A DNA stretch of 64,000 nucleotides from Streptomyces sp. NBC_00510. Its GTDB lineage: Bacteria > Actinomycetota > Actinomycetes > Streptomycetales > Streptomycetaceae. Position 1 is the stretch's first letter; every line of letters begins with the position of its first letter. The stretch spans positions 1,798,001 to 1,862,000 of the forward strand of contig CP107851.1 in NCBI GenBank assembly GCA_036013505.1, written 5' to 3'. The notes beneath the pieces were generated by a model. The model was not told the origin of the DNA and searched no databases. It saw nothing but the letters and a program-made list of their open reading frames with translations. Position numbers and translations under genes: made by a program. Below, piece after piece: positions 1 through 7,629 of the stretch.

Positions 1-207
1 GAAGCCGAGCATGGCGACGAAGTGCATCGTCCAGATCCCGGTGCCGAGGGCGCTCGCGGCGGTGATCAGCCAGTTGCGCCGGGAGCGGCCGGTCGCGGCC
101 AGGGCCCGTACGGTGCAGCGCAGTCCGAGCGCCGCGCCGACGCACGCCATGGCGTACGAGAGCAGCGGGGTCAGCCAGCCGAAGGCGGCGTGGTCGATGT
201 GTCCCAT
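1..207 (-). CDS. MHYT-domain membrane protein, N-terminal fragment
   Basis: The gene starts at the ATG ending at 207 and runs off the left edge, so only 69 codons are visible. The translation begins MGHIDHAAFGWLTPLLSYAM and continues as one hydrophobic helix, a basic loop (TGRSRRN) and a second helix ending in WTMHFVAMLGF. W-x-MH-F-x-A-M is the signature of the MHYT integral-membrane sensor domain, which is proposed in the literature to bind metal or diatomic gas. A TAGCGT hexamer lies 9 bases upstream of the ATG, so the transcript may be almost leaderless. What follows the MHYT repeats cannot be seen. Domain assignment is good; function is unknown. Confidence 0.8.
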   Translation of the reverse strand, partial: MGHIDHAAFGWLTPLLSYAMACVGAALGLRCTVRALAATGRSRRNWLITAASALGTGIWTMHFVAMLGF

Positions 208-341
208 GGCCCCGGGACGCTAGTGCGGGGGTGGTCGCACGCTCGGGCCATGACGGAACCCTGCCTTATTTGACCACGTGCTTTCCGGATGCGGCCCCCG
301 ACGATCGCGTGCGGCACGAACCTGTACGCACGAAGCGTGTT

Positions 342-677
342 TCAGCCGCTGCGTGGCCCGTACATGATGATCCCCACGCCCACCAGGCACACCAGCGCGC
401 CCACCACGTCGTAGCGGTCGGGGCGGTAGCCGTCGGCCACCATCCCCCAGGCGAGCGAGCCCGCGATGAACACCCCGCCGTAGGCGGCGAGGATGCGGCC
501 GAACTCGGCGTCCGGCTGGAGGGTGGCGACGCACCCGTACAGGCCCAGGGCGATGACGCCGGCCCCGATCCACGCCCATCCGCGGTGCTCGCGCAGCCCC
601 TGCCAGACCAGCCAGGCGCCGCCGATCTCCAGCAGCGCGGCCAGCAGGAAGAGGGCCACGGAACGGAACGGGATCAT
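342..677 (-). CDS. YnfA/UPF0060-like small membrane protein
   Basis: This 111-residue protein is almost entirely four hydrophobic helices with short loops (N-terminus [20 protein letters not shown]; later GVVALGLY-like and [14 protein letters not shown] segments). The E-I-G-G after the first helix, the aromatic YGCVATLQP loop and the C-terminal D-x-x-G-A-L-V-C-L-x-G-V-G-I-I motif match the YnfA (UPF0060) family. Members are about 108 residues long and are distantly related to small multidrug resistance transporters. Start is the ATG at 675-677. It lies 63 bp from a divergent methyltransferase gene and upstream of the MHYT gene on the same strand. The substrate is unknown. Confidence 0.85.
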   Translation of the reverse strand: MIPFRSVALFLLAALLEIGGAWLVWQGLREHRGWAWIGAGVIALGLYGCVATLQPDAEFGRILAAYGGVFIAGSLAWGMVADGYRPDRYDVVGALVCLVGVGIIMYGPRSG

Positions 678-740
678 GCGACCATGATGCCCCGCGTCCC
701 GTGCGCCCCGGCGCGCGCCCCGAACCGGAGGTGGACCGTC

Positions 741-1340
741 GTGCACACCGACCCCGCGCAGATCCGCGCGTTCTTCGCCGCCCGCGCCGCCGACTGGGAG
801 ACCCGCTACCCCGACGACGCCCCCGTCTACCGTGCCGGTGTCGCCGAACTGGGCCTGCGGGAGGGCCAGAGGGTCCTCGACGCGGGGTGCGGCACGGCCC
901 GGGCGATGCCCTTCCTGCGCGCGGCCGTGGGGGCGTCCGGGACGGTCGTGGGCGCCGATCTGACGCCCGAGATGCTGGCCGCGGCGGTACGGGCCGGGCG
1001 CCGGGAGCACGGCGCCCTGCTGCTGGCCGACTGCGCCCTGCTGCCGCTGCGCGACGCCGCCCTGGACGCCGTCTTCGCCGCGGGGCTGATCGGGCACCTG
1101 CCGGACCCCGGGGCCTGTCTGCGGGAGCTGGCCCGGGTCACCCGGCCCGGCGGCCGGCTGGCGCTCTTCCACCCGATCGGACGGGCGGCGCTGGCCGCCC
1201 GGCAGGGCCGCGAGCTGACCCCGGACGACCTGCGCGCCGAGCCCAACCTGGGGCCCTTGCTGGAGTCCTCGGGGTGGACCCTGACCTCCTACACCGACAC
1301 CGACGAGCGGTTCCTCGCGATGGCCTCGACGAAGGCGTAG
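741..1340 (+). CDS. class I SAM-dependent methyltransferase
   Basis: The product has 199 residues. It carries the SAM-binding glycine-rich motif [11 protein letters not shown] about 50 residues in, an acidic end of strand 2 ([10 protein letters not shown]), motif II around [19 protein letters not shown], and the post-motif [11 protein letters not shown]. This is a Methyltransf_11/25-type fold; the substrate cannot be told. I chose the GTG at 741 because GGAGG ends 9 bases before it; ATGs at 684 and 687 would add an Arg/Pro-rich tail without family character. The 3' end overlaps the convergent hydrolase gene by 52 bp, so the two transcripts are complementary over their last codons. Confidence 0.85.
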   Translation: MHTDPAQIRAFFAARAADWETRYPDDAPVYRAGVAELGLREGQRVLDAGCGTARAMPFLRAAVGASGTVVGADLTPEMLAAAVRAGRREHGALLLADCALLPLRDAALDAVFAAGLIGHLPDPGACLRELARVTRPGGRLALFHPIGRAALAARQGRELTPDDLRAEPNLGPLLESSGWTLTSYTDTDERFLAMASTKA

Positions 1341-2062
1341 GCGTTGTCGAACATGATGTTGTGACCGGCGCCGGGGACCGTCACGACGGACACCCCGGCC
1401 GCCTCCAGCTCCGCCCGGCCGCTCAGGTCACCGCTCGACTCACCCTGCAGGAAGGTGCGCGGGACGGGCGACGCGAGCAGCAGTTCCCGCATGACCGGAT
1501 CGCTCCCCCGCAGCAGTGACGAGGCGGTGCGGTGCAGGGCGACCGGGTCGGCCAGGCGCATCGTGGCGGCCCACCGCGGGCCGACCCGCTCCAGGACGCG
1601 GGCGAAGCCCCCGCCGTGGACGAACTCCTCCTCGGTGAAGGCCGCGATGCCGCTGCTTCCGGCCGTCACGCGCGGACGCGCGTCGAGGTTCGCCTCCGCC
1701 AGCACCAGGCGCGCCACCAGATCGGGCCGGCGCGCGGCGAGGACGATCGCCACGGCGCCTCCCATGCTGTGGCCGACCACCTCCGCCGGGCCCGTCGCGG
1801 CGGCGTCGAGTGCCGCGGCGAGCGCGTCCGCGTGCTCCTCCAGCGTGTAGCCGAAGGCGGCGGGCCGGTCGCTGATGCCGTGGCCCGGCAGGTCGACGAG
1901 GAGTGAACGCCGCCCGGTGAGGGCCGGATCCGCCGCTATGTGGGCGAAGTAGACGGAGGAGGCCGCGCCCAGCCCGTGCACATAGACGAGCGCGGGGCCG
2001 GTCCCGGGTGTCCCGGTCCAGCGGATGCACGCCCCGTCCTCGGTGAATCGTGTCTGCTGCAT
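1289..2062 (-). CDS. alpha/beta-fold hydrolase
   Basis: The 257-residue product is a compact alpha/beta hydrolase. The oxyanion-hole segment is [11 protein letters not shown], the nucleophile elbow is VVGHSMGGA (Ser in G-H-S-M-G), and the C-terminal histidine sits in [11 protein letters not shown], where the family histidine is expected. There is no signal peptide, so the enzyme should be cytoplasmic. The ATG at 2062 has no Shine-Dalgarno sequence, but lies 7 bases after a TATAGT hexamer, suggesting a leaderless mRNA. It is divergent from a PadR-type repressor gene, and a PadR-like palindrome sits in the shared promoter region. I infer that the PadR protein controls this gene, perhaps in response to its substrate. 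Confidence 0.88.
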   Translation of the reverse strand: MQQTRFTEDGACIRWTGTPGTGPALVYVHGLGAASSVYFAHIAADPALTGRRSLLVDLPGHGISDRPAAFGYTLEEHADALAAALDAAATGPAEVVGHSMGGAVAIVLAARRPDLVARLVLAEANLDARPRVTAGSSGIAAFTEEEFVHGGGFARVLERVGPRWAATMRLADPVALHRTASSLLRGSDPVMRELLLASPVPRTFLQGESSGDLSGRAELEAAGVSVVTVPGAGHNIMFDNAYAFVEAIARNRSSVSV

Positions 2063-2100
2063 GGAGGAGACTATACATCGGTGCCGATGTATTACGTCAA
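2062..2100 (-). promoter_or_regulatory. predicted promoter of the alpha/beta hydrolase
   Basis: Read on the minus strand there is TTGACG (2095-2100), a 19-base spacer and TATAGT (2070-2075), with the ATG starting 7 bases further on. The spacer is longer than the usual 17-18 bases. The PadR-like palindrome fills the spacer and touches the -10 box. Prediction from sequence only. Confidence 0.55.
2073..2092. promoter_or_regulatory. palindrome, likely PadR operator
   Basis: ATACATCGGTGCCGATGTAT is a dyad of two perfect 9-base half-sites (ATACATCGG/CCGATGTAT) around TG. The ACAT...ATGT outer arms are what PadR-family repressors are known to recognise (ATGT-N8-ACAT class sites). It lies between the divergent hydrolase and PadR genes and between the -35 and -10 of the hydrolase promoter, the position expected for repression. 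Confidence 0.75.
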
Positions 2101-2133
2101 CGAGGTACAGCGTCGTTGCGGCACAATGACACC

Positions 2134-2658
2134 ATGCTGGAGCTCGCGATCCTCGGATTCCTCTACGACGCCGCCCTGCACGGCTATGAGCTGCGCAAGC
2201 GCATCGCCGCACTCACCGGGCACGTCAAACCGGTGGCCGAGAGCACGCTCTACCCGGCCATCAAGCGGCTGGAGAAGGCCGGTCTGCTGCGCCGCGAGAC
2301 CCAGCCGGGCGCCGTGGCCGCGCCGCGCCACGTGCTGACGCTGACCACCGAGGGCCGCGCCGAGCTGCGCCGGCGGCTCGCGGAGCCGGACGCCGCCGAC
2401 GTCTCCGACGAGAACCGCTGGTTCACGCTCCTCGCCTTCCTGCGCCATCTCGACGACCCCGCCCTGCAAAGCGCGGTGCTGCGTCGCCGGCTCGCCTTCC
2501 TGGAGGAGCCCACGAGCTTCTTCCACGACGGCGACCGCCCGCTGCGGGCGGAGGAGCTGGACGATCCGTTCCGGCGGGGCGTCCTGACGATCGCACGCGC
2601 CACCACGCGGGCGGAGCTCGGCTGGCTGCGCACCACCCTGGACGCCCTGGAGTCCTGA
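2134..2658 (+). CDS. PadR family transcriptional regulator
   Basis: The 174-residue protein begins MLELAILGFLYDAALHGYEL, the typical PadR winged-helix opening. The helix YELRKRIAALTG, the recognition helix STLYPAIKRLEKAGLL and the wing (RRE...APRHVLTLTTEGRAEL) follow. The rest is a helical Vir_C-like dimerisation half. I start at the ATG at 2134, which is the family's usual first residue; an upstream in-frame ATG at 2050 would add unrelated sequence and overlap the divergent gene. CACAAT lies 6 bases upstream, so the mRNA may be leaderless. It probably represses itself and the divergent hydrolase through the palindrome at 2073-2092. Confidence 0.9.
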   Translation: MLELAILGFLYDAALHGYELRKRIAALTGHVKPVAESTLYPAIKRLEKAGLLRRETQPGAVAAPRHVLTLTTEGRAELRRRLAEPDAADVSDENRWFTLLAFLRHLDDPALQSAVLRRRLAFLEEPTSFFHDGDRPLRAEELDDPFRRGVLTIARATTRAELGWLRTTLDALES

Positions 2659-2740
2659 CTGCGCCCCCGGCGGGTCCGGCCGGCGCGGCGGGGACGGTAG
2701 CCTGCGGCACGTCCGACCGAGGAGAACTGCGAGGCCGCGC

Positions 2741-3061
2741 GTGACCCGAGAGCTGTACAACGTCCGGCTGGTACCCCGCGAGGGGGACCCGACCCCGCTG
2801 ACGGACGAGGAGGAACAGCGCGCGCGGACCACGCTCTTCAACGACCTCGGCCGCGCCGTCTCCGACCGCGGCTGGGTGCGCTTCCCCGCGTACTCGCCCG
2901 AGGAGCGGCGGCGGCTGGTCGACGTCGCCGGCCGGCTGAGCGCCTACTGGGGCGTCGAGGTCGGTGTGGCGGCCGAGGACCCCTGCTCCATGAGGCTCTT
3001 CCTGCCCGGGTACGGTCCGCGGGAGGCCGCGGTCACCCCCGCCGCGGAAGGCCGCATGTGA
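2741..3061 (+). CDS. hypothetical protein, 106 residues
   Basis: I do not recognise a family. The GTG start opens with a conserved-looking block (TRELYNVRLVPREGDPTPLT), then a helical Glu/Arg-rich segment, an aromatic segment (GWVRFPAYSPEERRRLVDVA) and a C-terminal WGVEVGVAA strand. There is no signal peptide or membrane segment, so it is probably a small soluble protein. TAGCCT at 2698-2703 looks like a -10 box, giving a leader of about 30 bases with a weak GAGG before the GTG. It is separated by 82 bp from the upstream PadR gene and need not be co-regulated. Confidence 0.7.
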   Translation: MTRELYNVRLVPREGDPTPLTDEEEQRARTTLFNDLGRAVSDRGWVRFPAYSPEERRRLVDVAGRLSAYWGVEVGVAAEDPCSMRLFLPGYGPREAAVTPAAEGRM

Positions 3062-3091
3062 CGAACCGGGCCCGGTAGGGCGGCGGACGCC

Positions 3092-3415
3092 TCACGCCTC
3101 GGGGAGCCCGAGCAGCGACCGGGCGACCGCCCGCGGCGGTACGCCACGCTCCTGGGCGAGCACCGCGACGGCACGCCGGGCGAGTTCACCGATCCCGAAC
3201 ATCAGCGCCTCCGGCGCGACGCGCGCCGCAGCGGCCTCGAGCGCCTCCTCGTCCCCCTCGACGGAGGCCGCGACATGGGCGGCGGCCGCTTCGAAGAGGT
3301 TGCGCTCGCGTGATGCCCGGCGTGAGGGCTCCACCCCGGGCGTCGGCGGGGGCTTCGCGGGCCTCCCCGGCGTCCGCGCCGCGGTGAACCTCCGGAGCCA
3401 GGTGGCCATCCGCAT
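3092..3415 (-). CDS. hypothetical protein, 107 residues
   Basis: The sequence starts MRMATWLRRFTAARTPGRPA, then a proline/arginine-rich linker, then an alpha-helical half (NLFEAAAAHVAASVEGDEEA ... MFGIGELARRAVAVLAQERG) ending in ARSLLGLPEA. No family is recognised. The ATG at 3415 follows a GAGAGGGG ribosome-binding sequence and lies only 8 bases after the stop of the upstream gene (3424-3795), so the two form an operon. An alternative start is the second Met at 3409. No membrane segment or catalytic motif is visible. Confidence 0.65.
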   Translation of the reverse strand: MRMATWLRRFTAARTPGRPAKPPPTPGVEPSRRASRERNLFEAAAAHVAASVEGDEEALEAAAARVAPEALMFGIGELARRAVAVLAQERGVPPRAVARSLLGLPEA

Positions 3416-3423
3416 CACCCCTC

Positions 3424-3795
3424 TCACCCATGGGCGTTCCCGCCCGTGGGCAGCCGGAACCCCGGAAGGCCCGGGTCGCCGCTCTCCGCGGTGAGCGCGA
3501 GAGGGGGGCCGTGTGCGCCGGGCTCCCAGCCGACGGCGAGCGCGTGCTCGACGAGCAGGCGGACGTCGCGAGGAGTCGGGTGGGCGGTGCCGGTGGCGCA
3601 GGATCCCCACGGACCGGGCTCGGAGGCCGACACCAGATCGACGACGAGGGCGCGGCCGCCGGGAGCCTCCCCGTCCATGACGCGGACGAAGACGACACGG
3701 CGGCAGGTGCCGTCGGGCTGCTCGGCGTGCCCGATGCGGGCGGTCCAGAGGAACTCCCGCCCGTCGAAGCGGAGGCGACGGCGCCGTTTCTTCAC
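3424..3795 (-). CDS. hypothetical protein, 123 residues
   Basis: The GTG-started protein begins with a basic stretch (MKKRRRRLRFDGREFLW) followed by alternating beta-strand-like segments (RVVFVRVMDGEAPGGRALVV, then a DVRLLVEHALAVGWEP helix). No family is recognised; the composition suggests a small soluble beta-rich domain. It is the first full-length gene of a two-gene operon with 3092-3415. Its GTG overlaps, as GTGA, the stop codon of a 12-codon reading frame that itself has promoter features (3792-3830), so translation may be coupled to that leader. Confidence 0.65.
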   Translation of the reverse strand: MKKRRRRLRFDGREFLWTARIGHAEQPDGTCRRVVFVRVMDGEAPGGRALVVDLVSASEPGPWGSCATGTAHPTPRDVRLLVEHALAVGWEPGAHGPPLALTAESGDPGLPGFRLPTGGNAHG

Positions 3796-3830
3796 GGGCG
3801 GACGCCCTGGTGGGCACGGGAGTTGGCCAT
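3792..3830 (-). CDS. possible 12-residue leader peptide
   Basis: A short frame encodes MANSRAHQGVRP and ends at a TGA that overlaps the GTG of the next gene (GTGA at 3792-3795). A TACGCT hexamer (3837-3842) ends 6 bases before its ATG, the same spacing seen at many apparently leaderless starts in this window. The next gene has only a weak ribosome site, so coupling through this mini-ORF is plausible. Nothing about the peptide sequence points to a ligand. Alternative: the TACGCT is simply the downstream gene's promoter and the ATG is incidental. Confidence 0.4.
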   Translation of the reverse strand: MANSRAHQGVRP

Positions 3831-3955
3831 GGCGTCAGCGTAGAGGCCGGCGATCCGGCCACCGAACGGTTTTCCACAGGGCGCGCCCCGGTCTCGACGC
3901 GGGTGTTACCGGGTGGTTAGGGTGCGCCCACCACTGAGAACTCACTGGAGAGGGG

Positions 3956-4906
3956 ATGCCCGTGTCCGCGACGGACGACGACGCGCTGTTCGTGCTCACC
4001 GCGGCGATGCTGACGCCCGCGCAGTTCCCGGGCGTCCTGGCCGACGACTATCCGGCGGCGTGCGCCGAACTCGGGCTGGAACCGGCGGACGACGGCTACG
4101 GCCTCGTCTTCGGCCAGGACGGGACGGGCGCCCGGTGGACGGTGGCGATCAGCGACACGGCGCTGGTCGCGTGCGCCCTCGCCGCGTGGGACTGCGGGCT
4201 GGAGTACGACCTCTCCCCCGACGAGCGCTCGGTCGTCGCCGCGCTGCCCGGCTGGCCGCTGCCGGTCGCGGTGGCCGCGCCCGGCGTGCCCGCTCCGCAC
4301 GATCCGCCCGAGGCCGAGGACGGCCCGCCGCTCTCGCCGCCCGACACCGGGACGTGGGGGCCCGCGCAGCGACGCCTGGGGGCCGACGAGATAGCCCTCC
4401 AGTGGCGGATCTGGCGGGAACAGCTCGACGCCGGGGACGAGTCCGACACTCCGGACGGCGCCGGCAGCTCCAGCGACCCGGACACATCCGCCACAACCGT
4501 CGCAAACTCCGCGCCTGACGGCACGGAGAAGGAGCCCGTGGACAAGGCGCCCACAGAGAAGGCGCCCACCGAGAAGGAGCCCACGGAGAACGAGTCGGGC
4601 GAAGGGACCGGGCCCACGGCTCCCGCCGCCGACGGCATCCACCCCGGGGTGCGGCGCGCGCTGGAGGCCGCCCAGGAGTACCTCCGCACGCCCCCGCCGC
4701 CCGGCCGCATACGCTCGACCGCGGCAGGCGAGGGCGTACGCACCCTGCGTGTGGACGGCGAGGGCTGGAGCCTGGTGGCCCGCACCGACGACATCGCCTT
4801 CGTGCTGCTCGACGAGGAGCCCGGCGAGGTGCTGCCGGTCGGCCGGGGGCCGGAACTCCCCAGCCTGCTGGAGGGCCTGGAGAAGCTGGCCGTACGGCCC
4901 GCCTGA
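3956..4906 (+). CDS. hypothetical protein with acidic repeat linker
   Basis: The 316-residue protein has an N-terminal globular part (to about residue 115, with DDDALFVLTAAMLTPAQFPG and ACALAAWDCGLEYDLS), a hydrophilic middle that includes three or four imperfect four-residue repeats (KAPTEKAPTEKEPTEN, encoded by 12-base repeats near 4535-4590), and a C-terminal globular part (GIHPGVRRALEAAQEYLRTP to IAFVLLDEEPGEVL). There is no signal peptide. A GGAG sits 5 bases before the ATG at 3956; GTG at 3962 is an alternative start. The family is not recognised; two folded domains joined by a flexible Pro/Glu/Lys/Thr linker is what can be seen. Confidence 0.75.
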   Translation: MPVSATDDDALFVLTAAMLTPAQFPGVLADDYPAACAELGLEPADDGYGLVFGQDGTGARWTVAISDTALVACALAAWDCGLEYDLSPDERSVVAALPGWPLPVAVAAPGVPAPHDPPEAEDGPPLSPPDTGTWGPAQRRLGADEIALQWRIWREQLDAGDESDTPDGAGSSSDPDTSATTVANSAPDGTEKEPVDKAPTEKAPTEKEPTENESGEGTGPTAPAADGIHPGVRRALEAAQEYLRTPPPPGRIRSTAAGEGVRTLRVDGEGWSLVARTDDIAFVLLDEEPGEVLPVGRGPELPSLLEGLEKLAVRPA

Positions 4907-4923
4907 GCGCCCCCGGTCACGGC

Positions 4924-6303
4924 TCAGGCGTCCGGGCCGTCCGCGCGGACCTTCCCGTCGACCTTGCGCGCGGCGATCAGGACCGGGTCCCACACCGGGG
5001 AGAACGGCGGGGCGTAGCCCAGGTCGAGCCCGGTCATCTGCTCGGCGGTCATGCCCGCGGTGAGCGCCACCGCACCGATGTCCACGCGCTTGGCCGCGCC
5101 CTCGCGTCCGACGATCTGCAGTCCGAGCAGCCGTCCGGTGTGCCGCTCCGCGATGGCCTTGACCGTCATCGGGGCGGCGCCGGGGTAGTAGCCGGCCCTG
5201 CTGGTGGACTCGATGACCGCGGTGACGTACTGCAGCCCGGCGGCCCGGGCCTGGGACTCCTTCAGTCCCGTACGGGCGATCTCCAGGGAGCAGACCTTGC
5301 TGACGGCCGTGCCCACCACGCCCGGGAAGGTGGCGTAGCCGCCGCCGATGTTGGTGCCGATGACCCGGCCCTGCTTGTTGGCGTGGGTGCCCAGCGCGAT
5401 GTGCTGCATCCCGCCGGAGACCAGGTTGAGGACCTCCACGCAGTCCCCGCCCGCCCAGACCGCCTCCTCCCCGCGCACACGCATCGCGCGGTCGGTGAGC
5501 AGCCCGCCGTGCGCACCCAGCGGCAGCCCCGCGTCGCGGGCGAGGCCGGTGTTGGGGGCGACGCCGAGCCCGAGCACGACCACGTCCGCGGGGTACTCGC
5601 CCTGGTCGGTGGCCACCGCGCGGACCCGGCCGTCCGCCCCGGTGAGCACCTCGCGCACCGGGGCTCCGGTGACGACCGTGATGCCGAGGCCCTCCATGGC
5701 CTCCCGCACGAGCCGGCCCATGTCCGGGTCGAGGGTCGCCATGGGCTGCTCGGAGGCTTCGACGAGGGTGACCCGGAGACCGCGCCGCAGCATGGCCTCG
5801 GCCATCTCCACGCCGATGTAGCCGCCGCCGACCACGACGGCGGTACTGACGGGCCTGTTGTCGAGGGCGTCCAGGATGTCCTCGCCGTCGTCGAGGATCT
5901 GCACGCCGTGCACGCCCCCGGCGTCGATCCCGGGGATCGGGGGGCGCTTGGGCACGGCGCCGGTGGCGATGACGAGCTGGTCGTACTCCGTCCAGTCCTC
6001 CGCCCCGAAGACGTCCCGGGTGCGCACCCGGCCGCGGTCCCGGTCGATCTCGACGACCTCGGTGCCGAGCCGCACGTCGATGTCGTGGGCCCGGTGCTTC
6101 TCGGGCGTGCGGGCGATCAGCTTGTCGGGGCCGGTGGCGTCCCCGGCGATCCAGTACGGGATGCCGCAGGCGGAGTAGGAGGTGCGGCGCCCGCGTTCGA
6201 AGGCGACGACCTCCAGTTCGTCGGGCCCCTTCCTCCTGCGCGCCTGCGACGCCGCCGACATGCCCGCGGCGTCCCCGCCGATGACCACAAGCCGTTGCCT
6301 CAT
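4924..6303 (-). CDS. CoA-disulfide reductase-type FAD oxidoreductase
   Basis: The 459-residue flavoprotein has an N-terminal FAD Rossmann motif (VVIGGDAAGMSAASQARRR), a central NAD(P)H motif (AVVVGGGYIGVEMAEAML) and an FAD motif (VWAGGDC near residue 295), followed by a dimerisation domain. The active-site segment SYSACGIPYW carries a single cysteine near residue 44. This matches coenzyme A-disulfide reductase and NADH oxidase/persulfide reductase homologues rather than the CxxxxC of glutathione reductase. Likely roles are reduction of CoA-linked or other small disulfides, or persulfides; the substrate is not set by sequence. Start is the ATG at 6303. It faces the DUF4032 gene 65 bp away. Confidence 0.88.
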   Translation of the reverse strand: MRQRLVVIGGDAAGMSAASQARRRKGPDELEVVAFERGRRTSYSACGIPYWIAGDATGPDKLIARTPEKHRAHDIDVRLGTEVVEIDRDRGRVRTRDVFGAEDWTEYDQLVIATGAVPKRPPIPGIDAGGVHGVQILDDGEDILDALDNRPVSTAVVVGGGYIGVEMAEAMLRRGLRVTLVEASEQPMATLDPDMGRLVREAMEGLGITVVTGAPVREVLTGADGRVRAVATDQGEYPADVVVLGLGVAPNTGLARDAGLPLGAHGGLLTDRAMRVRGEEAVWAGGDCVEVLNLVSGGMQHIALGTHANKQGRVIGTNIGGGYATFPGVVGTAVSKVCSLEIARTGLKESQARAAGLQYVTAVIESTSRAGYYPGAAPMTVKAIAERHTGRLLGLQIVGREGAAKRVDIGAVALTAGMTAEQMTGLDLGYAPPFSPVWDPVLIAARKVDGKVRADGPDA

Positions 6304-6368
6304 GCCCCGCAGCGTATGCGCCGCCCCGGTGTCCCGCGCGATCACCCCGTTGCCGCAGACTGGGCGCC

Positions 6369-7607
6369 ATGGACCTGCAGATCACCGCGACCTCCCCGGA
6401 CCATCCGGCGACCCTCCTCGACCTGCCGTGGAACGTGCCGCTGGAGGAGTGGCCGGAGGAGTACCTGGTGGCGCTGCCCCGCGGCATCTCGCGGCACGTC
6501 GTCCGGTTCGCCCTGGCCGGCGACGAGGTGGTGGCGGTCAAGGAGGTCGGCGAGTGGGCGGCCGTCCGCGAGTACGGGCTGCTGCGCGACCTGGACCGCA
6601 TGGGGATACCCGCGGTCGACGCCCTCGCCGTCGTCACCGGCCGCACCGACGACCGCGGCGAGCCGCTGGAGCCGGTGCTGATCACCCGCCACCTGGGCGG
6701 CTCGCAGCCGTACCGCTCGATGTTCGAGACGACGATGCGCCCGGGCACGGTCAACCGGCTGCTGGACGCGCTCGCCGTGCTGCTGGTCCGGCTCCACCTG
6801 GCGGGCTTCGCCTGGGGCGACTGCTCGCTGTCGAACACCCTCTTCCGGCGTGACGCGGGCGCCTACGCGGCCTACCTGGTGGACGCCGAGACCGGGCAGA
6901 TCCAGCCCAGCCTCTCGCGCGGCCAGCGGGAGTACGACATCGAGGTGGCCCGGGTGAACATCGCCGGCGAGCTGATGGACCTGGAGGCGGGCGGCTCGCT
7001 GCACCCGTCGGTGGACCCGGTCACCTTCGGGCAGGCCATCGCCGACCGCTACGACGAGCTGTGGCACGAGCTCACCCGCGAGTCGGTGTACCCGGTGGCC
7101 AAGCGGCACTACATCGACCGGCGCATCCGGCGGCTGAACGACCTCGGCTTCGACGTCGCGGAGATGCAGATCCAGCGGTCGCCCGACGGTGACGACGTCA
7201 CGTTCCTGCCCAAGGTCGTGGACGCCGGCCACCACCAGCGCCAGCTGCTCCGCCTCACCGGCCTGGACGCCGAGGAGAACCAGGCCCGCAGCCTGCTCAA
7301 CGACCTCGAGACGTGGATGGCCGGCCAGGAGGACTACGCCCCCGGCGACCCGCTGGGCGCCCGCCCCGAAGTGCTGGCCCACCGCTGGGTCCGCGACGTC
7401 TTCCGTCCGACGGTCCGCGCCGTGCCGCGCGAGCTGCGCGGCTCCCTGGACACCGCGCAGATCTACCACGAGCTGCTGGAACACCGCTGGTTGATGTCCG
7501 AGCGGGCCCAGCGTGACGTGGGTCTCGACGCGGCGGTCGAGGACTACGTCCGGAACGTGCTCCTCCCGTCGCCGCAGGGTCCCGCCGTTCCGCTGCCGCC
7601 CGACTAG
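6369..7607 (+). CDS. DUF4032 kinase-like protein
   Basis: The 412-residue protein has a kinase-like N-terminal half. VVAVKEVGEWAAVREYGLL resembles the ATP-lysine and helix-C glutamate region, HLAGFAWGDCSLSNTLF resembles a catalytic loop (G-D-x-S-x-x-N), and VDAETG takes the place of the DFG motif. The C-terminal half (from about residue 220) is the DUF4032 domain. This architecture is widespread in actinobacteria and is often labelled lipopolysaccharide-kinase-like; the substrate is unknown. It starts with an ATG 65 bp from the divergent flavoprotein gene and is followed 22 bp later by a methyltransferase gene. Confidence 0.85.
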   Translation: MDLQITATSPDHPATLLDLPWNVPLEEWPEEYLVALPRGISRHVVRFALAGDEVVAVKEVGEWAAVREYGLLRDLDRMGIPAVDALAVVTGRTDDRGEPLEPVLITRHLGGSQPYRSMFETTMRPGTVNRLLDALAVLLVRLHLAGFAWGDCSLSNTLFRRDAGAYAAYLVDAETGQIQPSLSRGQREYDIEVARVNIAGELMDLEAGGSLHPSVDPVTFGQAIADRYDELWHELTRESVYPVAKRHYIDRRIRRLNDLGFDVAEMQIQRSPDGDDVTFLPKVVDAGHHQRQLLRLTGLDAEENQARSLLNDLETWMAGQEDYAPGDPLGARPEVLAHRWVRDVFRPTVRAVPRELRGSLDTAQIYHELLEHRWLMSERAQRDVGLDAAVEDYVRNVLLPSPQGPAVPLPPD

Positions 7608-7629
7608 CGCCGGGCCCTAGTCTCGACGG

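Noticed and set aside
3917..6838. A 973-codon minus-strand frame
   Set aside because: It runs out of frame through the flavoprotein and opposite the 3956 gene; the composition is Arg/Gly-rich with no motif.
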